A stretch of DNA of 64,000 bases from Bretschneidera sinensis (taxonomy: Eukaryota; Streptophyta; Magnoliopsida; Brassicales; Akaniaceae): assembly GCA_023935145.1 (NCBI GenBank), contig CM043699.1:142916036-142980035 (forward strand), read 5' to 3'. The translations under genes and the position numbers were made by a program. Below, one piece after another: positions 44,007 through 57,237 of the stretch. How positions within the stretch are numbered: the stretch's first letter is position 1; each line of letters opens with the position of its first letter. The notes under the pieces are model-generated. The model was given only the letters and a program-made list of their open reading frames with translations, made no database searches and was not told the origin of the DNA.

Positions 44007-45583
44007 CTTTTAACTTGAAATTGGATTAAGTAAATGAAAAGTATCATGACCATAGGTATGAAACTCAAAATTGATAGGAAAAAGAAAGAGAGATAAAGAA
44101 AAGGAAACTAGTAGTATTATATTCTTTTGATTTTGCTTGTTGTTACTTGATAAAATATAAATACTAATTATACATATATACTTCTTGGATTGTTATACTA
44201 AGTGTTATATGCTTTAAGTGTGGTAGAAGAACGTAAGAAAGACAAGAAAAAAGCCCAAGAATAGCACTCGGTTTTATAAGGGTAAGTTTTATCTTACTCT
44301 TAGTAAGCATAGTGAATTAAATGGTTATTGAAATGAAATGATAATAATAAAAGAAGTTTGTATTGATCTATGAATGTATAAGGAAACAATGATATAAATG
44401 TCTTATTGTATATTTAATTTTTATGGATAGAATTATTGTGATGTTTATGTTTGAAAGCTGTGGTATTGTGAATGCATTGCATTGAGATAAATTATAAAGA
44501 CACTATGGAAATGGTAGGACCCCATGTACGATAGGTTGATACTTAGGTGAAGGGGATCCAAAGATGATATTGGAAACGGTAATACTCCGCCTAGGATAGG
44601 TTGATACCTAAGTGAAGAGGATTCGAGGATATGAGATGAGAAATGTATGGGGAGATGTCCCCGTTATTATATGATGAGCTCAATGAGGGGTAGTGAAATG
44701 AAATGAGTAAAGAAATACGAAATGAAATAAGTATAGAAATGATTATTCATTGCATTGCATCTCATTACGTACATTTATTTCATACATACTGGACATGTGT
44801 TGAGATTGGCCCATGAAGGGCATGAGTTGTAATTGGCCCATGAGGGCCATATGACGAGAATAACCCGGTGAAGAGTATTGATATATCAATTGTTGTGGGT
44901 TGAATATTATCAGAATGAATGTGGATCATAAATGTTTGATTTTATGTTGTATGTGTGAATTAAGATTTGGATTATGAGTTATGTAAGTTTAAAATACTAG
45001 TATCGTTTGAAATGATGATTATTTCTTTTTGATGATAAGAATCAAGAAAATTACACCAAAAGTTTTTATCTAAAAGTCGTACTATAATTATGATTACAAT
45101 AAGGGCCTACATTATAAGATCCATAATTAACGAATTATTTTTCAAAACGATTACTCTTAGTAATGTGCTTCTCACTAAGCTTTTTAGCTCAACTTTTTAT
45201 TTTTACTAACATTTTTCAGGAACGCATAAAAAAATTTCTAGTTAAAATCAGTAGGAGTCCTCATCAAAGGCATCCTAATCTTTTGATCCTTTTTGAAAGT
45301 TCAAGTTTTTGTAATAGCCTAATATTTGTAAAAATATTCAATTTAGATGTATTTGAGAAAAACTTTTCTTCATATCGATGCCCTTTGTAAAACTTCAAGA
45401 GTCGGTTTGTAATAGTGAAAAGTTTCATATATGTAAAGATGTGTATTTTTACAGTTTTGCAATGATTAAAAGATTGTTGTTTGATTTGTAAATTTTTTAT
45501 GGTTGTACCTTGAGTCAAGATACTCAATGCTGAAAGGTAATGAATCTGTTCAGAGTAGGATCCACTTGGGATGGATCGTTACA
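44007..45583 (+). mobile_element. LTR B right part (unit 3)
   Basis: Near-identical to 35301-36877, ends GATCGTTACA and is followed by ATATC (45584-45588). Confidence 0.75.
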
Positions 45584-45936
45584 ATATCATAAAGCCAATT
45601 ATTCTCATTCACTTAATAATTAACTCGTTTAATTTGGACAAAAAAGATATTCTAATTAATATTGTTTGGAAAAATTACGTAGTCATCAATATTTTATCAT
45701 TGGTTTCCTTATTTAAATTTTTGTATCAATGCTAATAAAATAATTGAAGATTCTCTCATGTAGGTTCTACAATGCCTCAATGCCATATTTTCAGGTAAAC
45801 CAATACATTCAATGATAAAAAAAAATATTAATATTTGGTAGTAAAAAAGAAAACACAATCGAGTGTATAAGTTTTACCATTAAATGTATTATTTTATTGG
45901 AAAATGTAACAATGAAGCAGTGTCACGGTAGTATGC

Positions 45937-46136
45937 GAGAAATTTTTACTTATAGTCGGAACAAAACGCCATTTTACATTGTGAGGAAACTTCACTAGTA
46001 ATTGTTAGGTAACTTCACTAGTAACATGATTAGTGATTGTACAAACCTTACTAGTGAAGTTACCTAACAATTACTAGTGAAATTTTCATCCGATGCAAAA
46101 ATAGTGTTTTGCATCGAGAATAGGTAAGAATTTCTC
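45937..46136. mobile_element. 200-bp Mutator-type MITE, unit 4 copy
   Basis: Flanked by GTAGTATGC at 45928-45936 and 46137-46145. The inner arms 45991-46023 and 46049-46081 are perfectly complementary (33 of 33), with a 25-base loop. The outer arms (GAGAAATTTTTACTTAT and the complement of AGGTAAGAATTTCTC) are imperfect. It ends 166 bp upstream of the SPH start codon. Confidence 0.85.
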
Positions 46137-46229
46137 GTAGTATGCACTTAGTAATCAATACTAATTAAATCATGAGGATCTAGACATAAATACCATTATT
46201 TATTCCTTTTTTTGTCGGCTTATTTTTCA

Positions 46230-46236
46230 TATAAAT
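46230..46236 (+). promoter_or_regulatory. TATA box of SPH copy 3
   Basis: TATAAAT, 73 bp before the ATG, followed by a pyrimidine-rich leader. Sequence and spacing are identical in unit 5. Confidence 0.55.
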
Positions 46237-46302
46237 TCTCTCATTTTTCTGTCTCCTCCAGGAGGAAAGTAAAGTACTATAGTCCAATTATTTCTTGCAA
46301 AA

Positions 46303-46755
46303 ATGTCTTACTCTAACATTTGGGCATGCTTCATTTTCTTTCTTGTCCTATCGGATTTAGCACTAGCAGCTACAACATTACCGCCAGGAGATGATGAGTT
46401 TCATTCTTATTACAGGATGTTTCAAAAGTTTTATGTTCACATTGTTAATGGCATGAAAATTAATCAGAATCCAGTAGTGGTTCGTTGCAAATCGGGAAAT
46501 GACGATCTTGGTGATCATACATTAATGCCAGGTGATGACTTTCATTTTCATTTTGTAATCGATTTCTTTGGAAGGACTCTTTTCTATTGCTACTGGTTTT
46601 GGGGGCCATTAAAGGCGAGCTTTGACGTTTTCAATCCGAAGTACAAGGGAAATTATTGTGAAGGCACATCGGAATGCTTCTGGCAAGCGAGAGAAGATGG
46701 CTTTTACTTCAGCGTTGATAATAATACGTATACTAAAAGGCATGATTGGGCGTAG
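46303..46755 (+). CDS. S-protein homolog (plant self-incompatibility S1 family), copy 3
   Basis: A single-exon gene for a 150-residue secreted protein. Residues 1-22 form a signal peptide (hydrophobic FIFFLVLSDLALA, likely cut near Ala22/23). The mature domain shows the SPH layout: YVHIVNGM (44-51), NPVVVRCKSGNDDLG (56-70), HTLMPGDDFHFHF (72-84), the G-R-T-L-F-Y-C-Y-W block (90-98) and CFWQAREDGFYF (125-136). Cysteines 62, 96, 119 and 125 are the four conserved in the family, where they form two disulfides. A glycosylation sequon NNT lies at 140. The ATG has A at -3 (AAAAATGTC) and begins just before the signal peptide. In poppy, members act as pistil ligands that trigger pollen rejection; most plant SPHs have unknown roles, so no specific function is claimed. 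It differs from copy 4 at residues 59 (Val) and 115 (Lys). Confidence 0.9.
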   Translation: MSYSNIWACFIFFLVLSDLALAATTLPPGDDEFHSYYRMFQKFYVHIVNGMKINQNPVVVRCKSGNDDLGDHTLMPGDDFHFHFVIDFFGRTLFYCYWFWGPLKASFDVFNPKYKGNYCEGTSECFWQAREDGFYFSVDNNTYTKRHDWA

Positions 46756-47015
46756 CAATAATAGTGCATTAATGCTAATAAGAGTCAATTTCTCATTCCA
46801 ATGAAACTGTGTTTTTAAGAGGATGAAATAGTTACTTTTAATTTATCATGGAGTATTGTTATTGTCGTTTCTATTGCTACAAAACTAGAATATTAAGACT
46901 AGATGAAATAATAATTTTTTAAGGGAAAAGAAGCAAATTTATTAAATATCAATACATCAATAACTTCATATATAATGTATGTGAACATAGTACTTTGTAG
47001 AACAGTTGTGAAAGG

Positions 47016-47067
<52 letters not shown>

Positions 47068-47623
47068 GTTTTCATCTTTTTCCAATTCTAAAGTCAAAAG
47101 ACCCCTCCCCAAAAAGATATCAATGACATAGTTTAAGGTGGCAAAATTTGACTCAACTCGAAAACCTGACTTGACTAGATCAGGTCCAAACTCGTCTCAA
47201 CCCAGAAATGTATCAAAATAATATGACCTGATCCTGACTCAATCTTAACCCGAGTGACTTGAAACTCAAATTCAAAATAACGCAAACCCAACCCGACTTG
47301 AACCCGAACAAGCCGAAACTCGAAAAGACCCAACCTGAAATTATAATTTTTTTATAAAAAATTTAAAAGAATAATTTGATTTTTTAAAATGGGAATAATT
47401 GTGAAATAAAATAAATTATATCATAATTAATTAATTATGATTTATATGTCAACACGTGCATGATTCCACATTATATTAATATGAATAATCTCATAAGCTT
47501 CAAATCAAAATTTGAGGAGACTAGTAAATTTTACATTGTTTTTCACATTACAATAAATTTTTTTCTTTAACTGTCCTGAAAAAAATAGAATAGGCAATGA
47601 AAGACAAAATTCGGAAATATTTT
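46756..47623. other. SPH copy 3 3' flank
   Basis: Holds a long TA tract (47017-47064) and the CCCGAA-rich stretch (about 47150-47345). No gene. Confidence 0.6.
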
Positions 47624-47691
47624 GGCCATGTTTGGGTTTCAATTTAAGCCAACTTGCTTTAAGTTGGCTTAAATTGAAACCAAACATGGCC
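47624..47691. repeat. Foldback hairpin, unit 4
   Basis: 68 bp; the left arm of 32 pairs with the right arm of 31, leaving one bulged G and a GCTTT loop. Confidence 0.9.
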
Positions 47692-48112
47692 TATATTGCA
47701 TTGTACAATTGATGCTCTTTGGTCAAGATTGGCATTGAAGCGTGCAGAATCCATGAATTTTCAGTTTGTCGTTGACAATGTTGGAGGGAGATGTTTCTGA
47801 AGTTATAAAGCCCCTCCAAGACTTGTGTTTGACCCTGATTGGAATATTATTTTGGACCTTAGATATATTTCTTTTGCTGTAAGCCTCACTAGACTATCAA
47901 GTCGGCTCCTAGGTGTACCAATTGACTTTGCAATGTGAATTCAGATTAAATAGATTGATTTATTCTATATCTGGTTTTATGTTTGGATATCTCATGCACC
48001 AACTCTGCTTTTGCCCTCTATGGTGAAAAATAATTAGTTATATGGGCAATAATGAGCGATTGTCATGAAATATAGATTTATTGTAGGCTTATAATCTCTT
48101 TGTACAATGTAG

Positions 48113-48329
48113 GGCACTTAAGGAAGAGAAGTATGCTGCTCGTAGAGCAATACTGCCTGTGCTTCAAACTGAAGAAGATGAAAGGTAGATGATAACTCTC
48201 TCCCTCCACACATGCTGATGCATTTTCCTTCTTAACTGATTTTTCTTTAGATTCGTTGGTGAAAAGGTCTACAATTCTGGGAGATGGATGCCCCCAGCAA
48301 CTGGCGAGCTCCGTCCAGATGTCTGGTGA
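48113..48329 (+). pseudogene. GRIM-19/NDUFA13 3' exons, unit 4
   Basis: Exon blocks 48113-48184 and 48251-48329. The protein is identical to unit 1 over both blocks, with the same missing internal stretch and no upstream exons. No promoter for it is evident; SPH lies 1.36 kb upstream in the same orientation. Confidence 0.75.
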
Positions 48330-49036
48330 AATTATTTTGATTAGTGTTTCTTTGTGGTGAATATTTAATTGTCAGGAGCTGGTCTGGCTTCTCTTCATGC
48401 AAGTTTCGTTTTTTACTTGATTTTGTTCTCTTGCTAGTGAAATAAAAATGTTGTAGCTAGAAACCTTCTTACGTACTTTAAGAATGCTGCCAGAACTTCT
48501 CAGTCAGCATCTTTCACTTGCGACTGAATGCTTGATTCAAAGGATCAAGATTGTATAAGCTGTGAAACACACATGTGGACTGTCAAATCTAAGAAGGGAA
48601 TTAGAGATGAATCCAAGTCTTTATAGATGTTGAGATCTTTAGCTCTGGGGATGGGAAAACACGAGATGGAAAGAGAATGAATCTGCTTCTTCTCTGTCCA
48701 AACAGAAATTGCAAACCCAAAATAATGAAAGCAAAAACAAAATCCATGGAAGGCTGATTAGCTAACTACTACTACATAATGGAAATGCTAATTGCATATA
48801 AAATGAATACAAACACTCTGAAGTTCCTCTTGCAAGAGGATTTATAGATTTTCTCCATAAGTTTCTCCGATTTTTTCTTCAAAATCTCTCCTCCAATTTG
48901 ATGTCTCTGATTCGTACAGCCTGAGAGAGAGGGAAGGAGAGGGTTGTGGATTTGATTGTAATCAATCATTTTTCTCTTACCAGCATTATCAATTTAAATT
49001 CCAAAAAAGTTCACTTCATGTAGCATATACTATATC
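48330..49036. other. GRIM-19 3' flank and LTR B target site, unit 4
   Basis: Conserved non-coding DNA ending ATATC at 49032-49036. Confidence 0.6.
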
Positions 49037-49738
49037 TGTAAAGTCAGGTTTTATTTTGTTTTAATATGATACATGTATGTGTCAGTATTGGAATTTAACT
49101 TTTGTATTATAGTGTATTGGATCTATTATCGGAAGAAATAACTTTAAAAATTAAAATAAAGGAGTGTAATTGTATGAAGTTAAGTTTGAATTATGGAGTT
49201 TTGGTTAGAAATAAAACTCTTGGGCCTTAGTAGTATTAGCTAGGAAAAGAGAGGAAAGTACTTGTAAATGATTAAAAGAAAAAGATGAGGGGTAAAAGGG
49301 TAAAGGCACAAGAGTTATGGGGAGTATATAAGGGTTAAAGACTTAAAAATCTTTCATTTCGGGCAGAAAGGTGAGAGGGAGAGAACCGGATTTTTTCTAG
49401 CTTTTCTAGAAGTCCTTCCTTTTACAAACTTTGACCTAACATTTTCCCAACAATCCTTAACCCTTTTGCCACCATAGTTGGAAGACAACCTACTGCCACC
49501 ACCAGCTACCGTCCGTTCCAGGAGGAGGGCCACCATGAGTGGCATATGGTGACGCGTGACCTGAACCCACGAGACAAGGGACAAGTTTTCCTCTTAGTTT
49601 TCTTGGCTTTTTCTTCAAGAAGTTAACGTAGTCTTGAATTCTAACATTTTCTAAGTTAAACTAGGCTTCTTAAAGTTAATGTTTGGGTTTTGTTTGAGAT
49701 AATTTGAGCTTAAATTTTTTAAGTTTGAGCTATGGAAA
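49037..49738 (+). mobile_element. LTR B left part (unit 4)
   Basis: From TGTAAAGTCAGG to GGAAA, co-linear with 37877-38578, including the TATATAAG box at about 49325. Confidence 0.75.
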
Positions 49739-50285
49739 TGTAATACCCGAATTTGTAAAGTAAGTACTTTAATAAATATGACAAAGAGTTAAAATAATAA
49801 AGATATTTTGAAATGCAAAAAAGTCAAATTTTCATATAAGAAAATTATGCGACGTGGACATATAGAAAAGAAATAAAAAAAAATGGACGTGAAACGTCCA
49901 GAGCCCAGAAGGAAGAAGAAGGCAAAAAAAAGTTTTTTTAAAAGACACATGGTAGCAAGTGGCAGGACCTGCTGCCCCACTTGCTACCAAGTGTAACAAA
50001 GGAGGCTGCATGCCCTCCAACAAAGAGGGTGCAGACACATTTCATTTAGTTTTCTACAAATCACTCTATTTCTTTAAACATTTGGGGATCCAAAAAAAAT
50101 TTAAAGAGCAAAATTTTGAAGGGGTTTACTACAGAATTTCATAGAGAGTCACGAATAGCTATCAGAAAAGCATAAGGTAATAATGAAGTGTTTACTTTTA
50201 AATTTTTAGCATTCATGAAATTTTCCCGAATTCAAAGTGGGAATTTTCAAAGGGTGTTGTTTATGAAGAAATAATTAGAAATTGA
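49739..50285 (+). repeat. Ty3 5' LTR, truncated (unit 4)
   Basis: Same truncation point and following 28-bp filler as unit 3. It keeps CATAGAGAGTCACG, which is CATAGAGTCACG in units 3 and 5. Confidence 0.8.
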
Positions 50286-50313
50286 CAATTGGGAAATGAA
50301 ATGAAATAACAAT

Positions 50314-51998
50314 TGCAAAGTTCTCTAAGTGTGAGTGTTGGCTGAATGAAATAACTTTCTTGGAACATGGAAAATTGGGAAATGGCATAATAGTTGGTCC
50401 ACAAAAGGTAGATGTAATGTTAAGTTGGGAGAGACCAACTAATGTGACTGAAATTAGAATCTTCTTGGGGTTAGCTGGTTATTATAGAAGATTCTTTTAA
50501 AAATTTTCAATTATTGTAATACTGTTGAATAAGACTAACCAAGATAGAGGTGAGATTTGTATGGTGAGGGAAGTGTGAGAAAAAAATTCCAATTACTAAA
50601 GTAGAAGTTGATTACAACTCCAGTATTGGTGTTTCCTTATGGTTATGAAGGATTTCTGGTGATAACTTATGCGTTGAGTAAAAAGTCTACAAGAAGGTTA
50701 ACTACTATAGGGAGTCTTGATGTGAAATTGATAATAGATTTAAAAGGGATGAGAATGAAATTGAATATAAGTGATAGGAGATCATGATTAACGAATATGG
50801 TTGTACAATCATCCATAGTAAATGTTTCAAAGATACAATGTAGAGATGATGAGATAGAAAAGATTAAGCATTGAGTGCTTACTAGAAAGCAATATGAGTT
50901 CAAAAATTTGAAATGAGGGTATTCTGGGTACTGGAATATGGATTTGTGTTCCCAATAATGCGAAGTTGAGAAAGGAGATAATGAGAGAGGCACATGATGA
51001 TATAGATTCGATGCAACCAAGTAATAATAAGATATATAGAGGATTAAAACAGAAATTCTGATAGTCAGGATTGAAGTAGGTTGTAGCTGAAATTGTGAGG
51101 TGGTATGGAGCACCATTAAGCATATTGTCAAATAAAGATGTTAGATTTACATCTTGATTTTGGAGAGGCTTTCAGAAAGCCACGGGTACACAGTTACAAT
51201 TTAATATAATTTTTTTATGCTCAGATGGAAAGGATTATTAGAGTACTAAAAGATATGTTAAGGGCAAGGTGATGAGTTTCTCAGTAAGTCAGGATGCTTA
51301 CATGCCATCGATTGAAATTGCTTATAATAATCAGTATCAAACTAGTATTGTGATGGCACCGATTGAGACAGTGTATGGAAAGAGGCGTAGTACTCTAGTA
51401 TATTGGGAAGAAATGGGAAAAAGAAATATATCTGGTCCATCAATCATTGAGTTAATAGCTGAGAGGATCAAATTAGTTAGAGAGAACCGTAAAGCAGTAC
51501 AGAGTAGACCAAATAACTGTTAATAATAAAAGAATATCTCTTGAATTTCAAATAGGTGATTGGGTGTAATTAAAAATATCTCCATGAAAAAGTGTGTTGA
51601 GGATCAAAAAGAAAGAAAAGTTGAGTATGGGGTAAGTGGGACCCTATGAGGTTGTGAATACCCTGGATTTGTCTCCAGAGATAAAGCAGTGACATTACTT
51701 GTTCCACGTTTCGCGTTTGCGGAAGCAATTACTTGATAAATCTCATAATATTTCTAACTAAGTTATAGCAATGCAGATAGATTGGACTTATGTACAAGTA
51801 CTAGAGAGAATTTTAGATAGAAAGAACAAGTCTTGTATAATAAAACAAAATTCATTAGTTTAAGTTCTGTGGCGAAATAAGGATGTTAAAGAGATTACGT
51901 GAAAGTGTGAAACAATTATGAAGAAATATTATCCACATTTGTTTTTGGAGTAAAGTAAGCAAATTTCGGGGACAAAATTTTTATAAGGTGGGTAGAAT
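50314..51998 (+). pseudogene. Ty3 RT C-terminus to chromodomain-like tail (unit 4)
   Basis: Co-linear with 39151-40835. Integrase block open at 51269-51523. Confidence 0.8.
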
Positions 51999-52349
51999 TG
52001 TAATACCCGTATTTTCAAAGTAAGGGTAAAGAAGTACTTTAATAAATATAATAAAGAGTTAAAATAATATAGATATTTTGACATGCGAAAAGTCAAATTT
52101 TTATTAAAAAAAAAAAAATCTGAGACGTGGACGTCTAGAAAAGAAATGAAAAAAAAATTGGACGTGAAACGTCCAGAGCCCAGAAAAAGGAAGAAAAAAA
52201 AAGTTTTTTTTGAATATATATAGGATACATGGCAGCAGATGGCAGCACCTGCTTCCAAGTGTAACAAATGAGGCTGCATGCCTTCCAACAAAGAGAATTC
52301 GTGGAAGACTTTGGGGGGAGGCTGCAAACACAATTTTTTTTTTTAACTT

Positions 52350-52350
<1 letters not shown>

Positions 52351-52443
<93 letters not shown>

Positions 52444-52455
52444 GTATATATATAT
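52351..52455. repeat. Compound (TG)n/(TA)n microsatellite with 18-bp periodicity
   Basis: After the TG run, the TA run is interrupted by G at 52390, 52408, 52426 and 52444, exactly 18 bp apart. This gives an 18-bp higher-order unit not seen in the other LTR copies. Confidence 0.9.
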
Positions 52456-53412
52456 TAAGTAAAAATAATTTTTCAATTACAAATTTCGTTTAGTTTTCTA
52501 CAAATCACTTTATTTTTTAAATACTTGGGGATCCAAATAAAAGTTGAAAGAGTAAAATTTTGAAGGAGTTTACTGCGAAATTTCATAGAGAGTCATGAAT
52601 AGCTATCCAAAAAGAATAAGGTAATAACATAGTGTTTATTTTTGAATTTTTAGCATTCATGAAATTTCCCTGAATTCAAAGTGGGATTTTCAAAGGGTGT
52701 GGTTCATGAAGAAATGAAGAAATAATTAGTAAATGAATACAAATATTTTGTCAGGTGTTGGCAGTCAACAACAGGGAAAAATTTCGGAGAAGAATGGGAA
52801 AGGCAAGAAGGTGATCCACAGGTAGATTTAAGGGCTATGTGGGGAGTTGGATTTACTTTAAGTAATCTAAATAAAAATGAAAAAAAAATATAGTGATAAT
52901 ATTAAAATAAATTATTAGTTTATGTTTTGGTGATAGACAAAGATTTGGTTGATAGATAGAATACGAATTTTGGACACGTAGAAAAATTATTAGGGGATAA
53001 ATAATATTTTTGGAATAATAAGTTGATTTAATAATAAAAGCGATAAGTGGAATTCTTGATGAGCTATGGTTGATGTTTTGATATGAATTATGAGAAGATA
53101 AAATTTAGTGGATCTTGACAAGCTTTGATAGATGATTTGATGTAATCTAGGATGAAATTTAGTGGATCTTAACAAGCTTTAATGGATGATTTGATGTGAT
53201 TTGGGATGAGAGGAATTTAGTGGATTTTTTTTTATAATTTTAGAAAAATCATGATAGCCAATTTAAATATTTCGAATTCATGTGGTTTTTATATTATTAT
53301 TCATATACATATTTCATATCATTGTTCATATGCATATGCATTAAATAAGAGGACCGAAAGAACTAGGAAGGGGCCGGTCTTTTTGAAAAATCGTGATAGC
53401 CGATATATGCTG

Positions 53413-54370
53413 ATGAGGACACGACTAACAAATGGGAGGCGGATCCTATTCAAGTTCCAATTGGTCCAGTTACAAGGGCTCGAGCTAAATGGTTCAAGAA
53501 AACTCTCAATGGGCTTATTCAACACATTTAGGCTAAGAACCATCTTTAGGGCCCAAGGATGATGCTATACGTGATCCACAAGGATGGGTTTCCATGCTCC
53601 AAGGGAACTTCCACCTTGGAATTTTGGGAGGTTCCAACAACCAGATTTAAAATGATCATATCTTCTTGCACGCATCTCCAAATGGGTTGAAACTTGTTGG
53701 AGTGGAAAGATGACATCTTGAACTTCAATTTAGACATAAGAAAGTTTCAAAAAGGATATCTTTTGGGTCTGTTATGATGGGCCTAAATCCATTAGGTTGT
53801 TGCATCCGAATCTTCTTCCAATTTGGGCTTGCACCTTGCACATTTTCTTAATTGTTTCCTTCTGAATTTAATTGTTGCATTATAAGGCTTGCATGCCAAG
53901 TTAGATACTTTCCTTATTTGGATTTTAAGTTACCAGAATTCTATTTAGGTTTATTTCCTATTTCGTAGATTCCTATTCCTACCAGAATTCTGTTTAGGTT
54001 TATTTCCTATTTCTTAGTTTTCCTTTTTCTAATTGGTTACGAATTCTCATGTATTTAAATAGCCATTGGCTTTTGGAATAAGACAATTCAAATTTGAGTC
54101 ATACTTTTGGTGAGAAATTTCTCTGTGGTTCTTTTAGAACTTCTGAACTTATCGGAGTTTCCGCCGTGATGTTCATCTTCGACTTATCAATCAATCCTTC
54201 CATAATTGAATGCGGTGTCTTCATTATACCAAGGTTCTTGCTTCAATATAAGCAACGGGTCGCGGTCTCACATAAATCTGCTTCTAGACGATCTTGGAAG
54301 TCTTCTTGATCCATCAATTTCTTAGTTCTTGGCGTGGATCATATCATATGCTTGAAATAAAAGAGACATG
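53413..54370 (+). mobile_element. Nested Ty3-derived fragment, unit 4
   Basis: Single-copy version without the 98-bp duplication. The polyprotein tail carries the same stops as unit 2. Confidence 0.6.
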
Positions 54371-55110
54371 TTGGAAATGAATCCGTGACAGCCAGGATAA
54401 GCTATAAAGAAAAGAACTGGGAGGGGGTCGGTCAAAGATAATAAAAACATGTTGACATGTGGGGAGACATTCCCATAATAATAATTCATGCATTGCATCT
54501 ATTTTAATTATTTCTTGCATTATTGAAATATGGATGTGTGGTGTGTCATTGTGAATTTTATTTATAGTTGAATGAGTCTCACAGAGAGAAAGTTATGGTG
54601 ATAAGAACCATCTAAATAGTATATTTTATGATGTGAACCTCATTACGAGGAAATTTTGAGATAATTGATGGGCTTAAGGTGAACCAATAAATAAGAAGAA
54701 GATATTGATAGAGAATGAGATTTATGATTTTGTAGTGATAGTGGAATGCTAGTATCGAGTTGTATGAAATATAAATGATAAAAATATTGAAAGACTATTT
54801 ATACAGATTGAGTACTTCTAGTAAATTTAATTCACTAAGCTTGTGAAGCTCATCTCTTATTGTGCAATGATTTCAGGTAGCAGACAGGACAAATAGTCTG
54901 GTGAGTTGAGATTCAGACGAAATCATTTTCTATAAGTCATGTACGTTTCGACATCTTCAGATTAATGAGAAAATGAAACAAAAATTTATTTGCAATTATT
55001 CATGCATTTTACATTGTATCTAATGTTTAAAGATCAGATTGATGTAAGTCTCCTGTTGAGGGTTGATGATTGATGTAAAATTTTCTGTTGGTCTTATTTA
55101 TTTTTATTGT

Positions 55111-56687
55111 CTTTTAACTTGAAATTGGATTAAGTAAATGAAAAGTATCATGACCATAGGTATGAAACTCAAAATTGATAGGAAAAAGAAAGAGAGATAA
55201 AGAAAAGGAAACTAGTAGTATTATATTCTTTTGATTTTGCTTGTTGTTACTTGATAAAATATAAATACTAATTATACATATATACTTCTTGGATTGTTAT
55301 ACTAAGTGTTATATGCTTTAAGTGTGGTAGAAGAACGTAAGAAAGACAAGAAAAAAGCCCAAGAATAGCACTCGGTTTTATAAGGGTAAGTTTTATCTTA
55401 CTCTTAGTAAGCATAGTGAATTAAATGGTTATGGAAATGAAATGATAATAATAAAAGAAGTTTGTATTGATCTATGAATGTATAAGGAAACAATGATATA
55501 AATGTCTTATTGTATATTTAATTTTTATGGATAGAATTATTGTGATGTTTATGTTTGAAAGCTGTGGTATTGTGAATGCATTGCATTGAGATAAATTATA
55601 AAGACACTATGGAAATGGTAGGACCCCATGTACGATAGGTTGATACTTAGGTGAAGGGGATCCAAAGATGATATTGGAAACGGTAATACTCCGCCTAGGA
55701 TAGGTTGATACCTAAGTGAAGAGGATTCGAGGATATGAGATGAGAAATGTATGGGGAGATGTCCTCGTTATTATATGATGAGCTCAATGAGGGGTAGTGA
55801 AATGAAATGAGTAAAGAAATACGAAATGAAACAAGTATAGAAATGATTATTCATTGCATTGCATCTCATTACGTACATTTATTTCATACATACTGGACAT
55901 GTGTTGAGATTGGCCCATGAAGGGCATGAGTTGTAATTGGCCCATGAGGGCCATGTGACGAGAATAACCCGGTGAAGAGTATTGAGATATCAATTGTTGT
56001 GGGTTGAAAATTATCAGAATGAATGTGGATCATAAATGTTTGATTTTATGTTGTATGTGTGAATTAAGATTTGGATTATGAGTTATGTAAGTTTAAAATA
56101 CTAGTATCGTTTGAAATGATGATTATTTCTTTTTGATGATAAGAATCAAGAAAATTACACCAAAAGTTTTTATCTAAAAGTCGTACTATAATTATGATTA
56201 CAATAAGGGCCTACATTATAAGATCCATAATTAACGAATTATTTTTCAAAACGATTACTCTTAGTAATGTGCTTCTCACTAAGCTTTTTAGCTCAACTTT
56301 TTATTTTTACTAACATTTTTCAGGAACGCATAAAAAAATTTCTAGTTAAAATCAGTAGGAGTCCTCATCAAAGGCATCCTAATCTTTTGATCCTTTTTGA
56401 AAGTTCAAGTTTTTGTAATAGCCTAATATTTGTAAAAATATTCAATTTAGATGTATTTGAGAAAAACTTTTCTTCATATCGATGCCCTTTGTAAAACTTC
56501 AAGAGTCGGTTTGTAATAGTGAAAAGTTTCATATATGTAAAGATGTGTATTTTTACAGTTTTGCAATGATTAAAAGATTGTTGTTTGATTTGTAAATTTT
56601 TTATGGTTGTACCTTGAGTCAAGATACTCAATGCTGAAAGGTAATGAATCTGTTCAGAGTAGGATCCACTTGGGATGGATCGTTACA
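55111..56687 (+). mobile_element. LTR B right part (unit 4)
   Basis: Ends GATCGTTACA followed by ATATC (56688-56692). Confidence 0.75.
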
Positions 56688-57037
56688 ATATCATAAAGCC
56701 AATTATTCTCATTCACTTAATAATTAACTCGTTTAATTTGGACAAAAAAGATATTCTAATTAATATTGTTTGGAAAAATTACGTAGTCATCAATATTTTA
56801 TCATTGGTTTCCTTATTTAAATTTTTGTATCAATGCTAATAAAATAATTGGAGATTCTCATGTAGGTTCTACAATGCCTCAATGCCATATTTTCAGGTAA
56901 ACCAATACATTCAATGATAAAAAAAATATTAATATTTGGTGGTAAAAAAGAAAACACAATCGAGTGTATAAGTTTTACCATTAAATGTATTATTTTATTG
57001 GAAAATGTAACAATGAAGCAGTGTCACGGTAGTATGC

Positions 57038-57237
57038 GAGAAATTTTTACTTATAGTCGGAACAAAACGCCATTTTACATTGTGAAGAAACTTCACTAGT
57101 AATTGTTAGGTAACTTCACTAGTAACATGATTAGTGATTGTACAAACCTTACTAGTGAAGTTACCTAACAATTACTAGTGAAATTTTCATCCGATGCAAA
57201 AATAGTGTTTTGCATCGAGTATAGGTAAGAATTTCTC
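57038..57237. mobile_element. 200-bp Mutator-type MITE, unit 5 copy
   Basis: Target duplications GTAGTATGC at 57029-57037 and 57238-57246. Structure as in unit 4. Confidence 0.85.

Larger units (their letters stand above)
36883..45588 (+). repeat. Segmental duplication unit 3 (SPH-less)
   Basis: Contains the SPH distal upstream region (36883-37222), then jumps to the GRIM-19 3' UTR (TCTGGCTTCTCTTCATGCAA) and continues like units 4 and 5. About 2.45 kb, equivalent to about 45932-48383 of unit 4, is missing. The lost part carries the MITE, SPH, the hairpin and both GRIM-19 exons. Confidence 0.9.
51999..55110 (+). repeat. Ty3 3' LTR, 3'-truncated (unit 4)
   Basis: Starts TGTAATACCCG and ends at the TTATTGT junction. 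It includes the compound microsatellite and the nested fragment at about 53413-54370. Confidence 0.8.
45589..56692 (+). repeat. Segmental duplication unit 4
   Basis: An 11.1-kb unit bounded by ATATC copies, with an intact SPH gene and the same truncated Ty3 structure as units 3 and 5. SPH starts in units 4 and 5 are 11,101 bp apart. Confidence 0.92.
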
